22,397 nt of DNA from JBECKR01 sp040235415 (GTDB taxonomy: Bacteria > Acidobacteriota > Polarisedimenticolia > Polarisedimenticolales > Polarisedimenticolaceae): assembly GCA_040235415.1 (NCBI GenBank), contig JBECKR010000081.1, forward strand, positions 1 to 22,397, given 5' to 3'. The notes beneath the pieces were generated by a model. The model made no database searches. It worked only from the letters and a program-made list of their open reading frames with translations, and was not told the DNA's origin. The first letter of the stretch is position 1. Every line of letters begins with the position of its first letter. The position numbers and the translations under genes are program-made. Shown here piece after piece: positions 8,143 to 15,965 of the stretch.

Positions 8143-8730
8143 ATGACGATCACGAGGATTGCGGCGGCCGGGTTCGCCCTGATGGCGCTCGCGTCCGTGG
8201 CGCGCGCCGGCGAGATCAAGGGCACGGTCAAGGCGGTGGGCGCGCGCGACAGCGCGGACGCCGTCGTCTACGTCGACACCATCGCGGGGAAGACCTTCCC
8301 CGCGCCCGCGAAGCACGCGGAGTGCGACCAGAAGGACCTCCTGTTCGTCCCGCACGTCCTGGCGGTGGAGGTCGGGACGACGGTCGACTTCAAGAACAGC
8401 GACACCGTGCTCCACAACGTCTTCACGCCGGACAAGTGCGCCGACAAGTTCAACCTCGGGAGCTGGCCGCAGGGACAGATCCGGAGCTTCACGTTCAAGA
8501 AGCCGTGTGCCGCGACCCTGCTGTGCAACGTTCACCCCGAGATGGAGGGGTTCGTGGTCGCGGTCCCGACGCCGTACTTCGCGGTCACCGACGCGAGCGG
8601 CGCCTACGCCATCCACGACGTGCCCGACGGGACGTACACCGTCAAGGTGTGGCATCCCAAGCTGAAGGAGGCGTCGCGGGAGGTCGCGGTCTCGGGATCC
8701 ACGACGGCCGATTTCGAGCTTCACAGGTGA
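8143..8730 (+). CDS. Periplasmic type-1 copper protein (cupredoxin) with C-terminal beta-sandwich
   Basis: A 195-residue exported protein with a signal peptide (~1-22, ending ARA). Residues ~24-142 are cupredoxin-like with a full set of type-1 copper ligands: H91 in VLHNVF, then C128, H131 and M134 in CNVHPEM. Residues ~144-195 (VTDASGAYAIHDVPDGTYTVKVWH) form a carboxypeptidase-regulatory-like beta-sandwich, a pairing seen in proteins annotated as methylamine-utilisation or plastocyanin-like. The ribosome binding site GAGGAG overlaps the upstream stop codon, showing tight coupling with the cytochrome-porin. Its likely job is carrying electrons between the outer-membrane cytochrome and inner-membrane cytochromes, a role analogous to rusticyanin; it is not claimed to be a homologue of rusticyanin. 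Confidence 0.85.
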   Translation: MTITRIAAAGFALMALASVARAGEIKGTVKAVGARDSADAVVYVDTIAGKTFPAPAKHAECDQKDLLFVPHVLAVEVGTTVDFKNSDTVLHNVFTPDKCADKFNLGSWPQGQIRSFTFKKPCAATLLCNVHPEMEGFVVAVPTPYFAVTDASGAYAIHDVPDGTYTVKVWHPKLKEASREVAVSGSTTADFELHR

Positions 8731-8743
8731 GGTGCGGTCTCGC

Positions 8744-10618
8744 ATGGCGCAACCCCGGGTCAATCGCGAGTGGCTCGAGACCAACTTCCCGTGCTTCCGG
8801 GCGTGCCCGGTCGGGACGGAGGCCGGCCGCTACGTCGCGCTGATCGCGGAGGGGCGCTATCGCGAGGCGTACGCGGTGGCCCGGCGCCCCAACCCGCTCG
8901 CCTCGATCTGCGGCCGGGTCTGCGCCGCGCCGTGCGAGGCGGCCTGCCGCAGGGGCGCGCTCGACGAGCCGATCGCGATCCGCGCCCTGAAGCGTTTCGT
9001 CACCGAGCGGGCCGGCGTCGAGAGCATGATCGACCTCGACGTCCTGAGGGAGATCTACGGGGAGCGCACCCGGCGCTATCCCGGCGATCGCGTGGCGGTC
9101 ATCGGGGCGGGACCCGCCGGGCTGGCGGCCGCCCACGACTTGGCCCTGCGCGGCTATCCGGTCACGATCTTCGAGGCCCAGCCGGTCCCGGGCGGCATGC
9201 TGCGCCTCGGGATCCCGGAATACCGCCTGCCCCGCGAGCTGATCAAGCTCGAGATCAACGCGATCCTGAATCTCGGGGTCGAGCTCCGGGTCGGTGTCCG
9301 GCTCGGGCGGGACGTCTCCCTCGCCGATCTCCGGAGAGAGGGGTTCCGTGCGGTGTTCCTCGCCGTCGGGGCGCACCGCAGCCGCGAGCTCGAGATCCCC
9401 GGAACCGACCTCGACGGCGTGCTCAAGGGCGTCGACTTCCTGCTCAACATCAACATGGGGTACCGCGTGGAGCTCGGGCGCAAGGTCCTCGTGGTCGGCG
9501 GCGGCAACGTCGCGGTCGACGTCGCGCGCACGGCCCTGCGCGCCGCGGTCCGCGAGGAGGCGATCAATCCGGGGATCAACATCGTCACGGCGCTCGACGT
9601 CGCCCGATCCGCGATCCGGTTCGGGGCCAAGGAAGTCCACATCGTCTGCCTCGAGTCGCTCGCCGAGATGCCGGCCGACGCTCAGGAGATCGCGGAGGCG
9701 CAGAACGAAGGGATCGTCATCCACCCCGGCAAGGGTCCGCGGCGGATCCTCGGGGAGAACGGCCGGGTCACCGGCCTCGAGACCATCACGTGCTCGTCGG
9801 TGTTCGACGCCCAGCACCGCTTCCGGCCGACGTTCGTCCCCGGCTCCGAGCTCGCCCTGTCCGCCGACACCGTCGTGCTCGCGATCGGGCAGGCCAGCGA
9901 CCTGTCCTTCCTGGGTTCCGAGGACGGGGTCGCGATCACGCCCCGCGGCACGATCGAGGTCGATCCGGAGACCCTCGCCACCACCGCACCCTGGATCTTC
10001 GCGGGCGGGGACGTCGCGTTCGGGCCGCGCATCGCCATCAACGCCGTCGCCGACGGGCGCCGGGCCGCAGCATCGATTCACGCCTTCCTCCGGGGAGCGA
10101 CGGTGCGTCCCGACCCGGTGGAGGTCGTCCTCCAGCCGTTGCCGGGGTACCGCCGGGTGTTGGACTACGAGGGCGTGCCGCGCCAGCAGCCGCCGCTCCT
10201 GCCGATCGACCGCCGCATCGGCATCGCCGAGATCGAGCAGTGCTACTCGGAGCAAGCCGCCCGTCTCGAGAGCTCGCGCTGCCTGCACTGCTGGGTCAAC
10301 ACGGTCTTCGAGCAGGATCCGGAGCGCGGCACGGAGTGCATCCTCTGCGGCGGTTGCGCCGACGTCTGCCCGGAGGACTGCATCAGCTTCGAGCCGGTGT
10401 CGGCGATCACGGCCGACGCCGCCCTCTGCGACGCCGCGGTCGCGGAGCACGGCGAGGCGGCGGCGGCGTTGTTCGAGGGATCTTCCGCCCCCGGCATCGC
10501 CCTGATCAAGGACGAGACGATCTGCATCCGTTGCGGGCTCTGCGCCGAACGCTGCCCGGCCGGGACGATCACCATGGAGCAGTTCTTCCTCGAGGAGCGA
10601 AGCGATGGCGTCAGATGA
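8744..10618 (+). CDS. FAD/NAD(P)H oxidoreductase with multiple 4Fe-4S sites (GltD-like plus ferredoxin domain)
   Basis: A 624-residue cytoplasmic flavo-iron-sulfur protein. The N-terminal Fe-S domain has C17, C21, C56, C60, C64 and C68 (CGRVCAAPCEAAC). FAD-binding GAGPAGLAAA lies at 121-130, followed by GGMLRLGIPEYRLP (150-163). A second Rossmann motif, VVGGGNVAVD (250-259), should bind NAD(P)H, and IFAGGD (418-423) closes the FAD site. The C-terminus carries two 4Fe-4S ferredoxin motifs: C532/535/538/542 and C594/597/600/604. This is the glutamate synthase small subunit/dihydropyrimidine dehydrogenase fold, but no large glutamate synthase partner is present. It sits inside a Rieske/cytochrome b operon and overlaps the Rieske gene by 14 nt, so it likely couples NAD(P)H to the bc complex. 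ATG 8744 is preferred over GTG 8732 because GAGGTG (8729-8734) is nine bases before it. Confidence 0.88.
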   Translation: MAQPRVNREWLETNFPCFRACPVGTEAGRYVALIAEGRYREAYAVARRPNPLASICGRVCAAPCEAACRRGALDEPIAIRALKRFVTERAGVESMIDLDVLREIYGERTRRYPGDRVAVIGAGPAGLAAAHDLALRGYPVTIFEAQPVPGGMLRLGIPEYRLPRELIKLEINAILNLGVELRVGVRLGRDVSLADLRREGFRAVFLAVGAHRSRELEIPGTDLDGVLKGVDFLLNINMGYRVELGRKVLVVGGGNVAVDVARTALRAAVREEAINPGINIVTALDVARSAIRFGAKEVHIVCLESLAEMPADAQEIAEAQNEGIVIHPGKGPRRILGENGRVTGLETITCSSVFDAQHRFRPTFVPGSELALSADTVVLAIGQASDLSFLGSEDGVAITPRGTIEVDPETLATTAPWIFAGGDVAFGPRIAINAVADGRRAAASIHAFLRGATVRPDPVEVVLQPLPGYRRVLDYEGVPRQQPPLLPIDRRIGIAEIEQCYSEQAARLESSRCLHCWVNTVFEQDPERGTECILCGGCADVCPEDCISFEPVSAITADAALCDAAVAEHGEAAAALFEGSSAPGIALIKDETICIRCGLCAERCPAGTITMEQFFLEERSDGVR

Positions 10619-11087
10619 CGAGGCCGCGGGGCATCCGGCTCTGACGCGCCGCGCGTTCTGCCAGGCGGTGGGCGTCTCGGCGTGCGCCGTGGCGTCCATC
10701 GGCGCGGCGGCCGTGACCGTCGAGTTCCTGCGGCCGCGAGCGCTGTTCGAGCCGGCGACGACGTTCACGGTCGGGCCGCCCGACTCGATCGAGATCGGCG
10801 CCGTCCTCGATTTCACCGAGCACCGCGCCTTCGTCATGCGCCTGGCCGACGGGTTCCGGGCGCTGTCGTCCGTGTGCACCCATCTCGGGTGCATCACGCG
10901 CTACCAGCCCGACCAGCACCGCATCGCCTGCCCGTGCCACGGCAGCCGGTTCTCGCTCGAAGGCGAGGTGCTGGCGGGGCCGGCCCCGCGACCCCTCAGA
11001 TGGCTCGAGATGTTCCTGTCCGACAAGGGACTCGTGATGGTGGACACGGCGGTGGAAGTTCCGCTCGGCACCGTCTTTCGACTGTGA
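10605..11087 (+). CDS. Rieske 2Fe-2S protein of the bc-type complex
   Basis: A 160-residue membrane-anchored Rieske subunit. The cluster ligands are C91 and H93 in CTHLGC (91-96) and C109 and H112 in CPCHGSRF (109-116), with C96 and C111 as the usual disulfide pair. The N-terminus LTRRAFCQAVG followed by a hydrophobic run (21-40) looks like an uncleaved Tat signal-anchor, as in b6f and bc1 Rieske proteins. The gene starts inside the end of the flavoprotein gene (14-nt overlap, ribosome binding site GAGGAG) and is followed seven bases later by cytochrome b. It transfers electrons from quinol to a cytochrome c on the periplasmic side, or the reverse if the complex runs uphill. Confidence 0.95.
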   Translation: MASDDEAAGHPALTRRAFCQAVGVSACAVASIGAAAVTVEFLRPRALFEPATTFTVGPPDSIEIGAVLDFTEHRAFVMRLADGFRALSSVCTHLGCITRYQPDQHRIACPCHGSRFSLEGEVLAGPAPRPLRWLEMFLSDKGLVMVDTAVEVPLGTVFRL

Positions 11088-11094
11088 GGGCGCG

Positions 11095-11844
11095 ATGGAT
11101 CCCGTGAAGACGCTGACCGACAATCGCGTGTGGCGCTCGATCGTCCGGCACGGCATTCGCGGCACGAACCGCAACCGCGTGATGCTGGTCATGGAGAACC
11201 TCTTTCTCCATCTCCACCCGGCCAAGGTCCGGCGCCGCAACCTCGAGGTCTCCAGCACCTACTACCTCGGCGCCGTCGGCGTCACCCTGTTCGTCGTCCT
11301 GACCGTGACCGGCGTCCTTCTGATGCTGTACTACCACCCGTCGGTGCCGCAGGCGTACGACGACATGAAGGAGCTGCAGTTCGTCGTGGGCAACGGGGTG
11401 TTCCTCCGGAACATGCACCGTTGGGGCGCTCACGCGATGGTGCTGGTGGTGTTCCTCCACATGCTGAGGGTGTTCTACCACAAGGCGTACCGCCCCCCGC
11501 GGGAGTTCAACTGGGTCGTCGGCGTGGTGCTGCTGCTCGTGACCTTGCTGCTGAGCTACACCGGCTACCTCCTGCCGTGGGACCAGCTCGCGTTCTGGGG
11601 CGTCTCGGTCGGCACGAACATGGTCAAGGCGATGCCCGGCCTCGGTCCGACGCTGCGGTTCTACCTCCTCGGGGGACACATCGTCGGCGAGAACGCCTTG
11701 CTGCGGTTCTACGTCCTGCACTGCGTGGTGCTGCCCGGCGCCCTGCTTCTCGGCGTCGCGGTCCACCTCTGGAGGGTCAGGAAGGACGGGGGCGTGGCGG
11801 GCTCCTCCGGCCTGCGGCGGACCTCCCGGAGGACGAAGCCGTGA
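11095..11844 (+). CDS. Cytochrome b6-type subunit (N-terminal half of cytochrome b)
   Basis: A 249-residue integral membrane protein with four predicted helices. The bis-His haem ligands are H108 and H122 (14 apart) and H209 and H224 (15 apart). The 14/15 spacing is the b6 pattern; bc1-type cytochrome b has 14/14. MHRWGAHAMV and SYTGYLLPWDQ are classic b-family motifs. The Cys that holds the extra haem in b6f (in FYCLGG) appears to be replaced by Tyr in STYYLGA, so a covalent haem c-n is not expected. The C-terminal tail is basic (RRTSRRTKP). Its stop codon overlaps the GTG start of subunit IV. It forms the quinone sites with the next gene product. Confidence 0.93.
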   Translation: MDPVKTLTDNRVWRSIVRHGIRGTNRNRVMLVMENLFLHLHPAKVRRRNLEVSSTYYLGAVGVTLFVVLTVTGVLLMLYYHPSVPQAYDDMKELQFVVGNGVFLRNMHRWGAHAMVLVVFLHMLRVFYHKAYRPPREFNWVVGVVLLLVTLLLSYTGYLLPWDQLAFWGVSVGTNMVKAMPGLGPTLRFYLLGGHIVGENALLRFYVLHCVVLPGALLLGVAVHLWRVRKDGGVAGSSGLRRTSRRTKP

Positions 11845-12539
11845 ACGACCTGTGTCTCGAGTCCGCGGACGACGCTCGCCGGGTACCCGTACGGGTCGCC
11901 CTGGTGCGCCGTGACGCTCCGGCGCGTCTGCTCGAGAACCGCGAGGAGACCGAGCCGACCGCTCCCCACCTGCTGGTGCGGGAACTGATCGTGGTGCAGC
12001 TGTGCGTCGTGTTCCTCGCCGTGGTCTCGCTGCTGTTCGACGCGCCGCTCGAGGGGATCGCCGACCCCACCAACACCCCGAACCCGGCGAAGGCGCCGTG
12101 GTACTTCCTGGGGCTCCAGGAGCTGCTGCACTACTTCCCGCCGGTGGTCGCGGGAGTGCTGCTGCCGGCGCTGGTCGTGATCGGGATCGTCGTCATCCCG
12201 TACGTCCGCATCAACCTCGACGCCGCCGGGTTGTACGAGCGTCCCTGGAAGCGGACCGTCGTGGCCCTGACCGCCGTGGTGGCGCTGATCGGGGCGTTGC
12301 TCGTGAGCTATCGCGTCTGGCCGGTGCTCGTTCCGACGCTCGTGCTGTACGCCCTCGTGATCCTGCCGGCGCTGCCGTTCTGCCCGCCGGCCCTCAAGCT
12401 CCGGCTGGGCCGGGTGAGCCTGTCGAACTGGATCATGACCTGGTTCGTCGCGGTCGCCGCGATCCTGACGTTGATCGGGGTGCTGTTCCGCGGGCCGGGC
12501 TGGACCTGGATCTGGCCCTGGCGAGAAGGGATCTACTGA
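11841..12539 (+). CDS. Cytochrome b subunit IV (C-terminal half of cytochrome b)
   Basis: A 232-residue membrane protein. It starts at GTG 11841, which overlaps the cytochrome b6 stop (GTGA), with GGAGGA at 11828-11833 seven bases before it. A longer open frame upstream is only a shadow of cytochrome b. The quinol-site loop reads NPAKAPWYFLG (81-91), so the Glu of the usual PEWY motif is replaced by Pro (APWY). After it come helices at ~103-121, ~138-155, ~158-180 and ~195-216, one or two more than the three of plant-type subunit IV, plus a cytoplasmic N-terminal extension of ~45 residues before the first hydrophobic run (~49-67). The stop overlaps the start of the octahaem cytochrome gene (TGATG). 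Confidence 0.9.
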   Translation: MNDLCLESADDARRVPVRVALVRRDAPARLLENREETEPTAPHLLVRELIVVQLCVVFLAVVSLLFDAPLEGIADPTNTPNPAKAPWYFLGLQELLHYFPPVVAGVLLPALVVIGIVVIPYVRINLDAAGLYERPWKRTVVALTAVVALIGALLVSYRVWPVLVPTLVLYALVILPALPFCPPALKLRLGRVSLSNWIMTWFVAVAAILTLIGVLFRGPGWTWIWPWREGIY

Positions 12540-14557
12540 TGGCCGAGCGCGAACGCTCCACCGACCGGCTGTGGCTGTGGTTCGCGGTCGTCAGCGTGGC
12601 GATGCTCGTCACGCTGGCGATCTCGCCGGTCAAGGACTACTTCCGCGAGTACCGGCGCTACCAGAGCGATTACCGCGCCCTGCTCCTGAAGAGCGCGGGA
12701 ACGCTCAAGGAGGTACGCCACGCCCGCGAGCAGTCGGTCGGCGTCCGTCAGATCTGGATTCCCGGGTTCGACAACCGCGTCGATCGCTGTACGACCTGCC
12801 ATCTCGGCGTCGACGAGCCGTCGATGGCGAGCGCGCCGCAGCCGTTCCGCACGCACCCGCGCACGCCGCACACGCCGGGCGATCTGCAGCGCTTCGGATG
12901 CGTCGTCTGCCACCAGGGGCAGGGACGCGCGACGAGCCTCGACGAGGCGCACGGCGACGTCCCGGACTGGGACCGGCCGCTCCTCCCGGTGCGCTACACC
13001 GAGGCGGCGTGCGGTCGCTGCCACGAGGGCGACACCGTTCCGGAGGCGTCCATGCTGTCCGCGGGACGCCGGCTCATCGAGCGCGTCGGTTGCGCCGGCT
13101 GCCACAAGCTGGGCGACTCGAGCGACGTGCCGCGGGTCGGTCCCGATCTGAACGGGCTGAGCCTGAAGACGAACCCAGCATGGCTGAGCGCGTGGTTGAA
13201 GTCGCCGCGCTCGTTGCGTCCGGCGACCTGGATGCCGGACTTCCACCTGAGCGACGAGGAGATCGACGGGCTCGTGCAGTTCCTCTGGGCCCAAGCCCCG
13301 ACCCCCGGGCAGGCGCTCGACACCGGCGAGGAGCCTCCCGGAGACTCGACCCGCGGCCGGATCCTGTTCTCCCGCTCGCGCTGCATCTCGTGCCACACCG
13401 TGGAGGGGAAGGGGAACGGCAGCGCCCCCGAGCTGTCGGGCATCGGCTCGATGGTGACGCGGCGGTGGCTCGTCTCGTTCCTGGCCGACCCGCACGCGTT
13501 CCAGCCGGACACGCGCATGCCGCACTACGACTTCTCGCGCCAGGACCTCCTCGACCTCGCGACCTACATGACGGAGGAGTTCACGAACCCCGACGCCCCG
13601 GAGCCGACGCCGGCGCTTCGACCGGCGCAGGCGAAGGTGCAGGCCGGCGAGGAGGCCTGGAAGAAGTACGGCTGCGCCGGCTGCCACCGCATCGCGGGCC
13701 GCAAGGACGCCGTGCGCGTCGGACCCGATCTCAGCGGCATCGCCGACAAGCCGGTGAAACGCCTCGATTTCGGCGTTCGCGACGACATTCCGCGGCGCCT
13801 TCCCGACTGGCTCGCGGCCAAGGTGAGGAACCCGCGATCGTTCCGCGAGGGGCTCCGGATGCCGGAATTCGGATTCGACGACCGGCAGGTCACGGAGCTG
13901 GTCACCGCGCTGCTGTCGCTCCCGGGCAAGCCGGTTCCGGATGCCTACCGTGTCGCGGCACCGGCGCCGCGCTATTCCCCCCCGGGACGGTTCGGCACCC
14001 TGGTCTCGACCTACCGCTGCATGTCGTGCCACCGCATCGAGGGCGCCGGCGGCGACATCTCCACCGCGCCGTTGACGGCCGAAGGCAGCAAGGTGCGCGA
14101 GGATTGGCTCAAGGGCTACCTGCTCTCGCCGTTCACGCTGCGCCCGATCCTGGCCGACCGCATGATCCCCCTGAAGATGACCCCGGACGAGGCGTCGTTC
14201 CTCGCGAGCTTCGTCGAGAACGTCTACCTCGACGACCGCATCCCCGGCGAGATCTTCCCGCAGGGGCCGCCCGCGGAGCGGGTCGAGCGCGGGCGCAAGC
14301 TGTACTTCGAGCGCTACGGCTGCCAGGCCTGCCACATGATCGGCGGCAAGGGCGGCTACTACGGACCGCTTCTGGACGGCGCGGGACGGCGCCTGAAGTC
14401 GGGCTGGGTGTACTGGTGGCTCCTGGGTCCGCAGCGCTGGCGCGCGGACGTCCGCGAGCCCGACTACGGCCTGAGCGACGAGGACGCGAAGGACCTCGCG
14501 GCCTTCGTCGTCTCGATTCCGCCGCCCGAGGGCGCGGCGACGGGGACGGCGCGATGA
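12539..14557 (+). CDS. Membrane-anchored octahaem cytochrome c (three clustered haems plus five cytochrome c domains)
   Basis: A 672-residue protein with one N-terminal membrane anchor (~11-30) and eight CxxCH sites, at residues 84, 121, 158, 185, 282, 379, 494 and 595. The first three are packed in a ~80-residue multihaem segment. The last five each sit in a ~100-residue class I cytochrome c module. The distal Met follows in modules 1-3 (M232 in WMPDF, M327 in RMPHY, M441 in RMPEF) and probably module 4 (M542 or M547). In module 5 the aligned position reads REPDYG, so Met is replaced by Glu (E640). ATG 12539 overlaps the upstream stop (TGATG). It likely takes the place of cytochrome c1/f as the multi-haem electron wire of the bc complex, in the periplasm. 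The downstream cytochrome gene overlaps by 4 nt. Confidence 0.93.
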   Translation: MAERERSTDRLWLWFAVVSVAMLVTLAISPVKDYFREYRRYQSDYRALLLKSAGTLKEVRHAREQSVGVRQIWIPGFDNRVDRCTTCHLGVDEPSMASAPQPFRTHPRTPHTPGDLQRFGCVVCHQGQGRATSLDEAHGDVPDWDRPLLPVRYTEAACGRCHEGDTVPEASMLSAGRRLIERVGCAGCHKLGDSSDVPRVGPDLNGLSLKTNPAWLSAWLKSPRSLRPATWMPDFHLSDEEIDGLVQFLWAQAPTPGQALDTGEEPPGDSTRGRILFSRSRCISCHTVEGKGNGSAPELSGIGSMVTRRWLVSFLADPHAFQPDTRMPHYDFSRQDLLDLATYMTEEFTNPDAPEPTPALRPAQAKVQAGEEAWKKYGCAGCHRIAGRKDAVRVGPDLSGIADKPVKRLDFGVRDDIPRRLPDWLAAKVRNPRSFREGLRMPEFGFDDRQVTELVTALLSLPGKPVPDAYRVAAPAPRYSPPGRFGTLVSTYRCMSCHRIEGAGGDISTAPLTAEGSKVREDWLKGYLLSPFTLRPILADRMIPLKMTPDEASFLASFVENVYLDDRIPGEIFPQGPPAERVERGRKLYFERYGCQACHMIGGKGGYYGPLLDGAGRRLKSGWVYWWLLGPQRWRADVREPDYGLSDEDAKDLAAFVVSIPPPEGAATGTAR

Positions 14558-15006
14558 AGCTGGCCACGGTTTCACTCGGAACGGCGCTCCTCGTCGTCCT
14601 TTCCGGCTGCAGCGGGGCGCGATCGGGCGAGCCGGAGACCACGGGCGCCGCCGTCGCGCCCCCGGCCGTGGACTCCGCGCCGCAACCCGTGCTCCCGGAG
14701 CCCGATCTGGGCTACAACGCGCGTGAAGGCCGGGCCGTCTACCGGCACTACTGCGTCACCTGTCACGGCGACGAGGGGCACGGCGACGGGTTCAACGCCT
14801 ACAACCTCGACCCGAAGCCACGCGATCTCGCCGACCCGGAGTTCCAGGCGAAACGCACCGACGACGATCTCGCCGCGGTCATCCGCACGGGGGGCGGCGT
14901 CGCCGGCCTGTCGAGCGCCATGCCGCCGTGGGGCAGGACCCTCGACGAGCGCCAGATCGGCAACGTCGTCGACTACATCCGCACGCTCGAGGGCGCCGGG
15001 GACTGA
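14554..15006 (+). CDS. Lipoprotein monohaem cytochrome c
   Basis: A 150-residue cytochrome c. A signal peptide with a lipobox (LSGC, C19) predicts lipid anchoring. A Pro/Ala-rich linker (~30-50) tethers a class I cytochrome domain with CVTCH (67-71) and distal M123 in SAMPPWG. HGDGFNAYNLDPKPRDL is typical of small cytochromes that dock on oxidases or reductases. The ATG overlaps the octahaem stop (ATGA), making it the last gene of the operon. It probably shuttles electrons between the bc complex and another periplasmic partner. No terminal oxidase or other reductase gene is in the window. Confidence 0.93.
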   Translation: MKLATVSLGTALLVVLSGCSGARSGEPETTGAAVAPPAVDSAPQPVLPEPDLGYNAREGRAVYRHYCVTCHGDEGHGDGFNAYNLDPKPRDLADPEFQAKRTDDDLAAVIRTGGGVAGLSSAMPPWGRTLDERQIGNVVDYIRTLEGAGD

Positions 15007-15023
15007 GCGCTTCGAGCCGCGGT

Positions 15024-15137
15024 TCACGGGCACACGATCGCGCGCTCGATCTCGCTCGAGTCCTGGCCCCACGACCCGCCGATCGGGGCCGCGGCCCGCA
15101 CGAGGTAGCGCCACGCCACGCCCGTCGACGCGCCTCG
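15024..15137 (-). pseudogene. Remnant of a secreted-protein C-terminus
   Basis: Read leftward, an open stretch of 37 codons ends in TGA at 15026-15024 and is closed upstream by an in-frame TAG at 15140-15138; it has no plausible start. It contains WRYLVRAAAP, then GGSWGQDSSEIERA, and ends IVCP. This matches the last residues of the large beta-helix protein in this window (FYLVTAE…GTLGYATGAERS…CP). It looks like the tail of a deleted surface-protein gene between the respiratory operon and the aquaporin gene. The stretch is short and the call rests on motif similarity. Confidence 0.4.
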
Positions 15138-15167
15138 CTACACTGGGCCCGGAGGCGACCGCGCGTG

Positions 15168-15965
15168 ATGCTTCGAGACGGCCCCTCTCCCCCCTGGACG
15201 CTATTTGCGGCCGAGCTCGCCGGCACGGCGATCCTCGTCGCGGTCGGGCTGTCGATCGTCATCCTCGCCTTCGGAGACGGCAGCCCGGTGGTGCGCTGGT
15301 TCCCCGACCCCGGGCTGCGACGCCTCGTCACGGGGTTCCTGTTCGGGTCGACCGGAGCCCTCCTCGCGCTGTCGCCGATCGGCAAGGAGAGCGGCGCGCA
15401 CGTCAACCCGGTCGTGACGCTCGCGTTCCGGCTGCTCGGGAAGATCGGCGGGCGCCACGCGGCCGGCTACGTGCTCGCGCAGCTCGCCGGAGCGGTCCTG
15501 GGCGCGCTGCCGCTCCTGCTGTGGGGCTCGATCGGCCGCAGCGTCGACTTCGGCGCCACGGTGCCGGGCGCCGGCGCGATCCCCGCCCTCCTGGGCGAGG
15601 TCGCGACGACGTTCGGCCTGGTCGCGGGCCTGCTGCTGTTCGTCGGGCACCGCCGGCTTCGAGCGTACACTCCGGCGCTGTTCCCGGTGCTGTACGCCGT
15701 CATGGTGTACCTCGAAGCCCCGCTCTCGGGAACGAGCACGAACCCGGCGCGAACGCTCGGGCCCGCGGTGGTCTCGGGCGTCTGGGCCGGCGGCTGGATC
15801 TACTGGGTCGGCCCGGTCGCCGGCGCGGTCCTGGGAGTCGGGCTCTATCGCCTGCCGTGGATGCGATGGCTCGAGATCGAGGTCGCGAAGCTCTACCACT
15901 TCGACCACGACCCCCACGGAGTCTTTTCACCGGCCGATCCCTCGGCCGAAGGAGTCCCGTCATGA
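15168..15965 (+). CDS. Aquaporin (MIP family) channel
   Basis: A 265-residue, six-helix membrane channel for water or small neutral solutes. The two half-helix motifs are NPV (80-82, in GAHVNPVVT) and NPA (192-194, in SGTSTNPART), so the first NPA is altered to NPV. The second is followed by Arg, the usual selectivity-filter residue. ATG 15168 is used; GTG at 15165 is equally possible, since GGAGG (15151-15155) is better spaced for it. The C-terminus is a hydrophilic tail of ~30 residues. The stop overlaps the start of the dehydrogenase by 4 nt (ATGA), so the two are co-translated. Confidence 0.88.
   Translation: MLRDGPSPPWTLFAAELAGTAILVAVGLSIVILAFGDGSPVVRWFPDPGLRRLVTGFLFGSTGALLALSPIGKESGAHVNPVVTLAFRLLGKIGGRHAAGYVLAQLAGAVLGALPLLLWGSIGRSVDFGATVPGAGAIPALLGEVATTFGLVAGLLLFVGHRRLRAYTPALFPVLYAVMVYLEAPLSGTSTNPARTLGPAVVSGVWAGGWIYWVGPVAGAVLGVGLYRLPWMRWLEIEVAKLYHFDHDPHGVFSPADPSAEGVPS

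Noticed and set aside
8744..10618. Annotation as a glutamate synthase small subunit
   Set aside because: No large subunit is nearby, it has extra C-terminal ferredoxin clusters, and it is embedded in a Rieske/cytochrome b operon.
12571..14553. Long rightward open frame overlapping the octahaem cytochrome in another phase
   Set aside because: It is Arg/Pro-rich shadow sequence. Only its last part (from 14554) is real, as the lipoprotein cytochrome.
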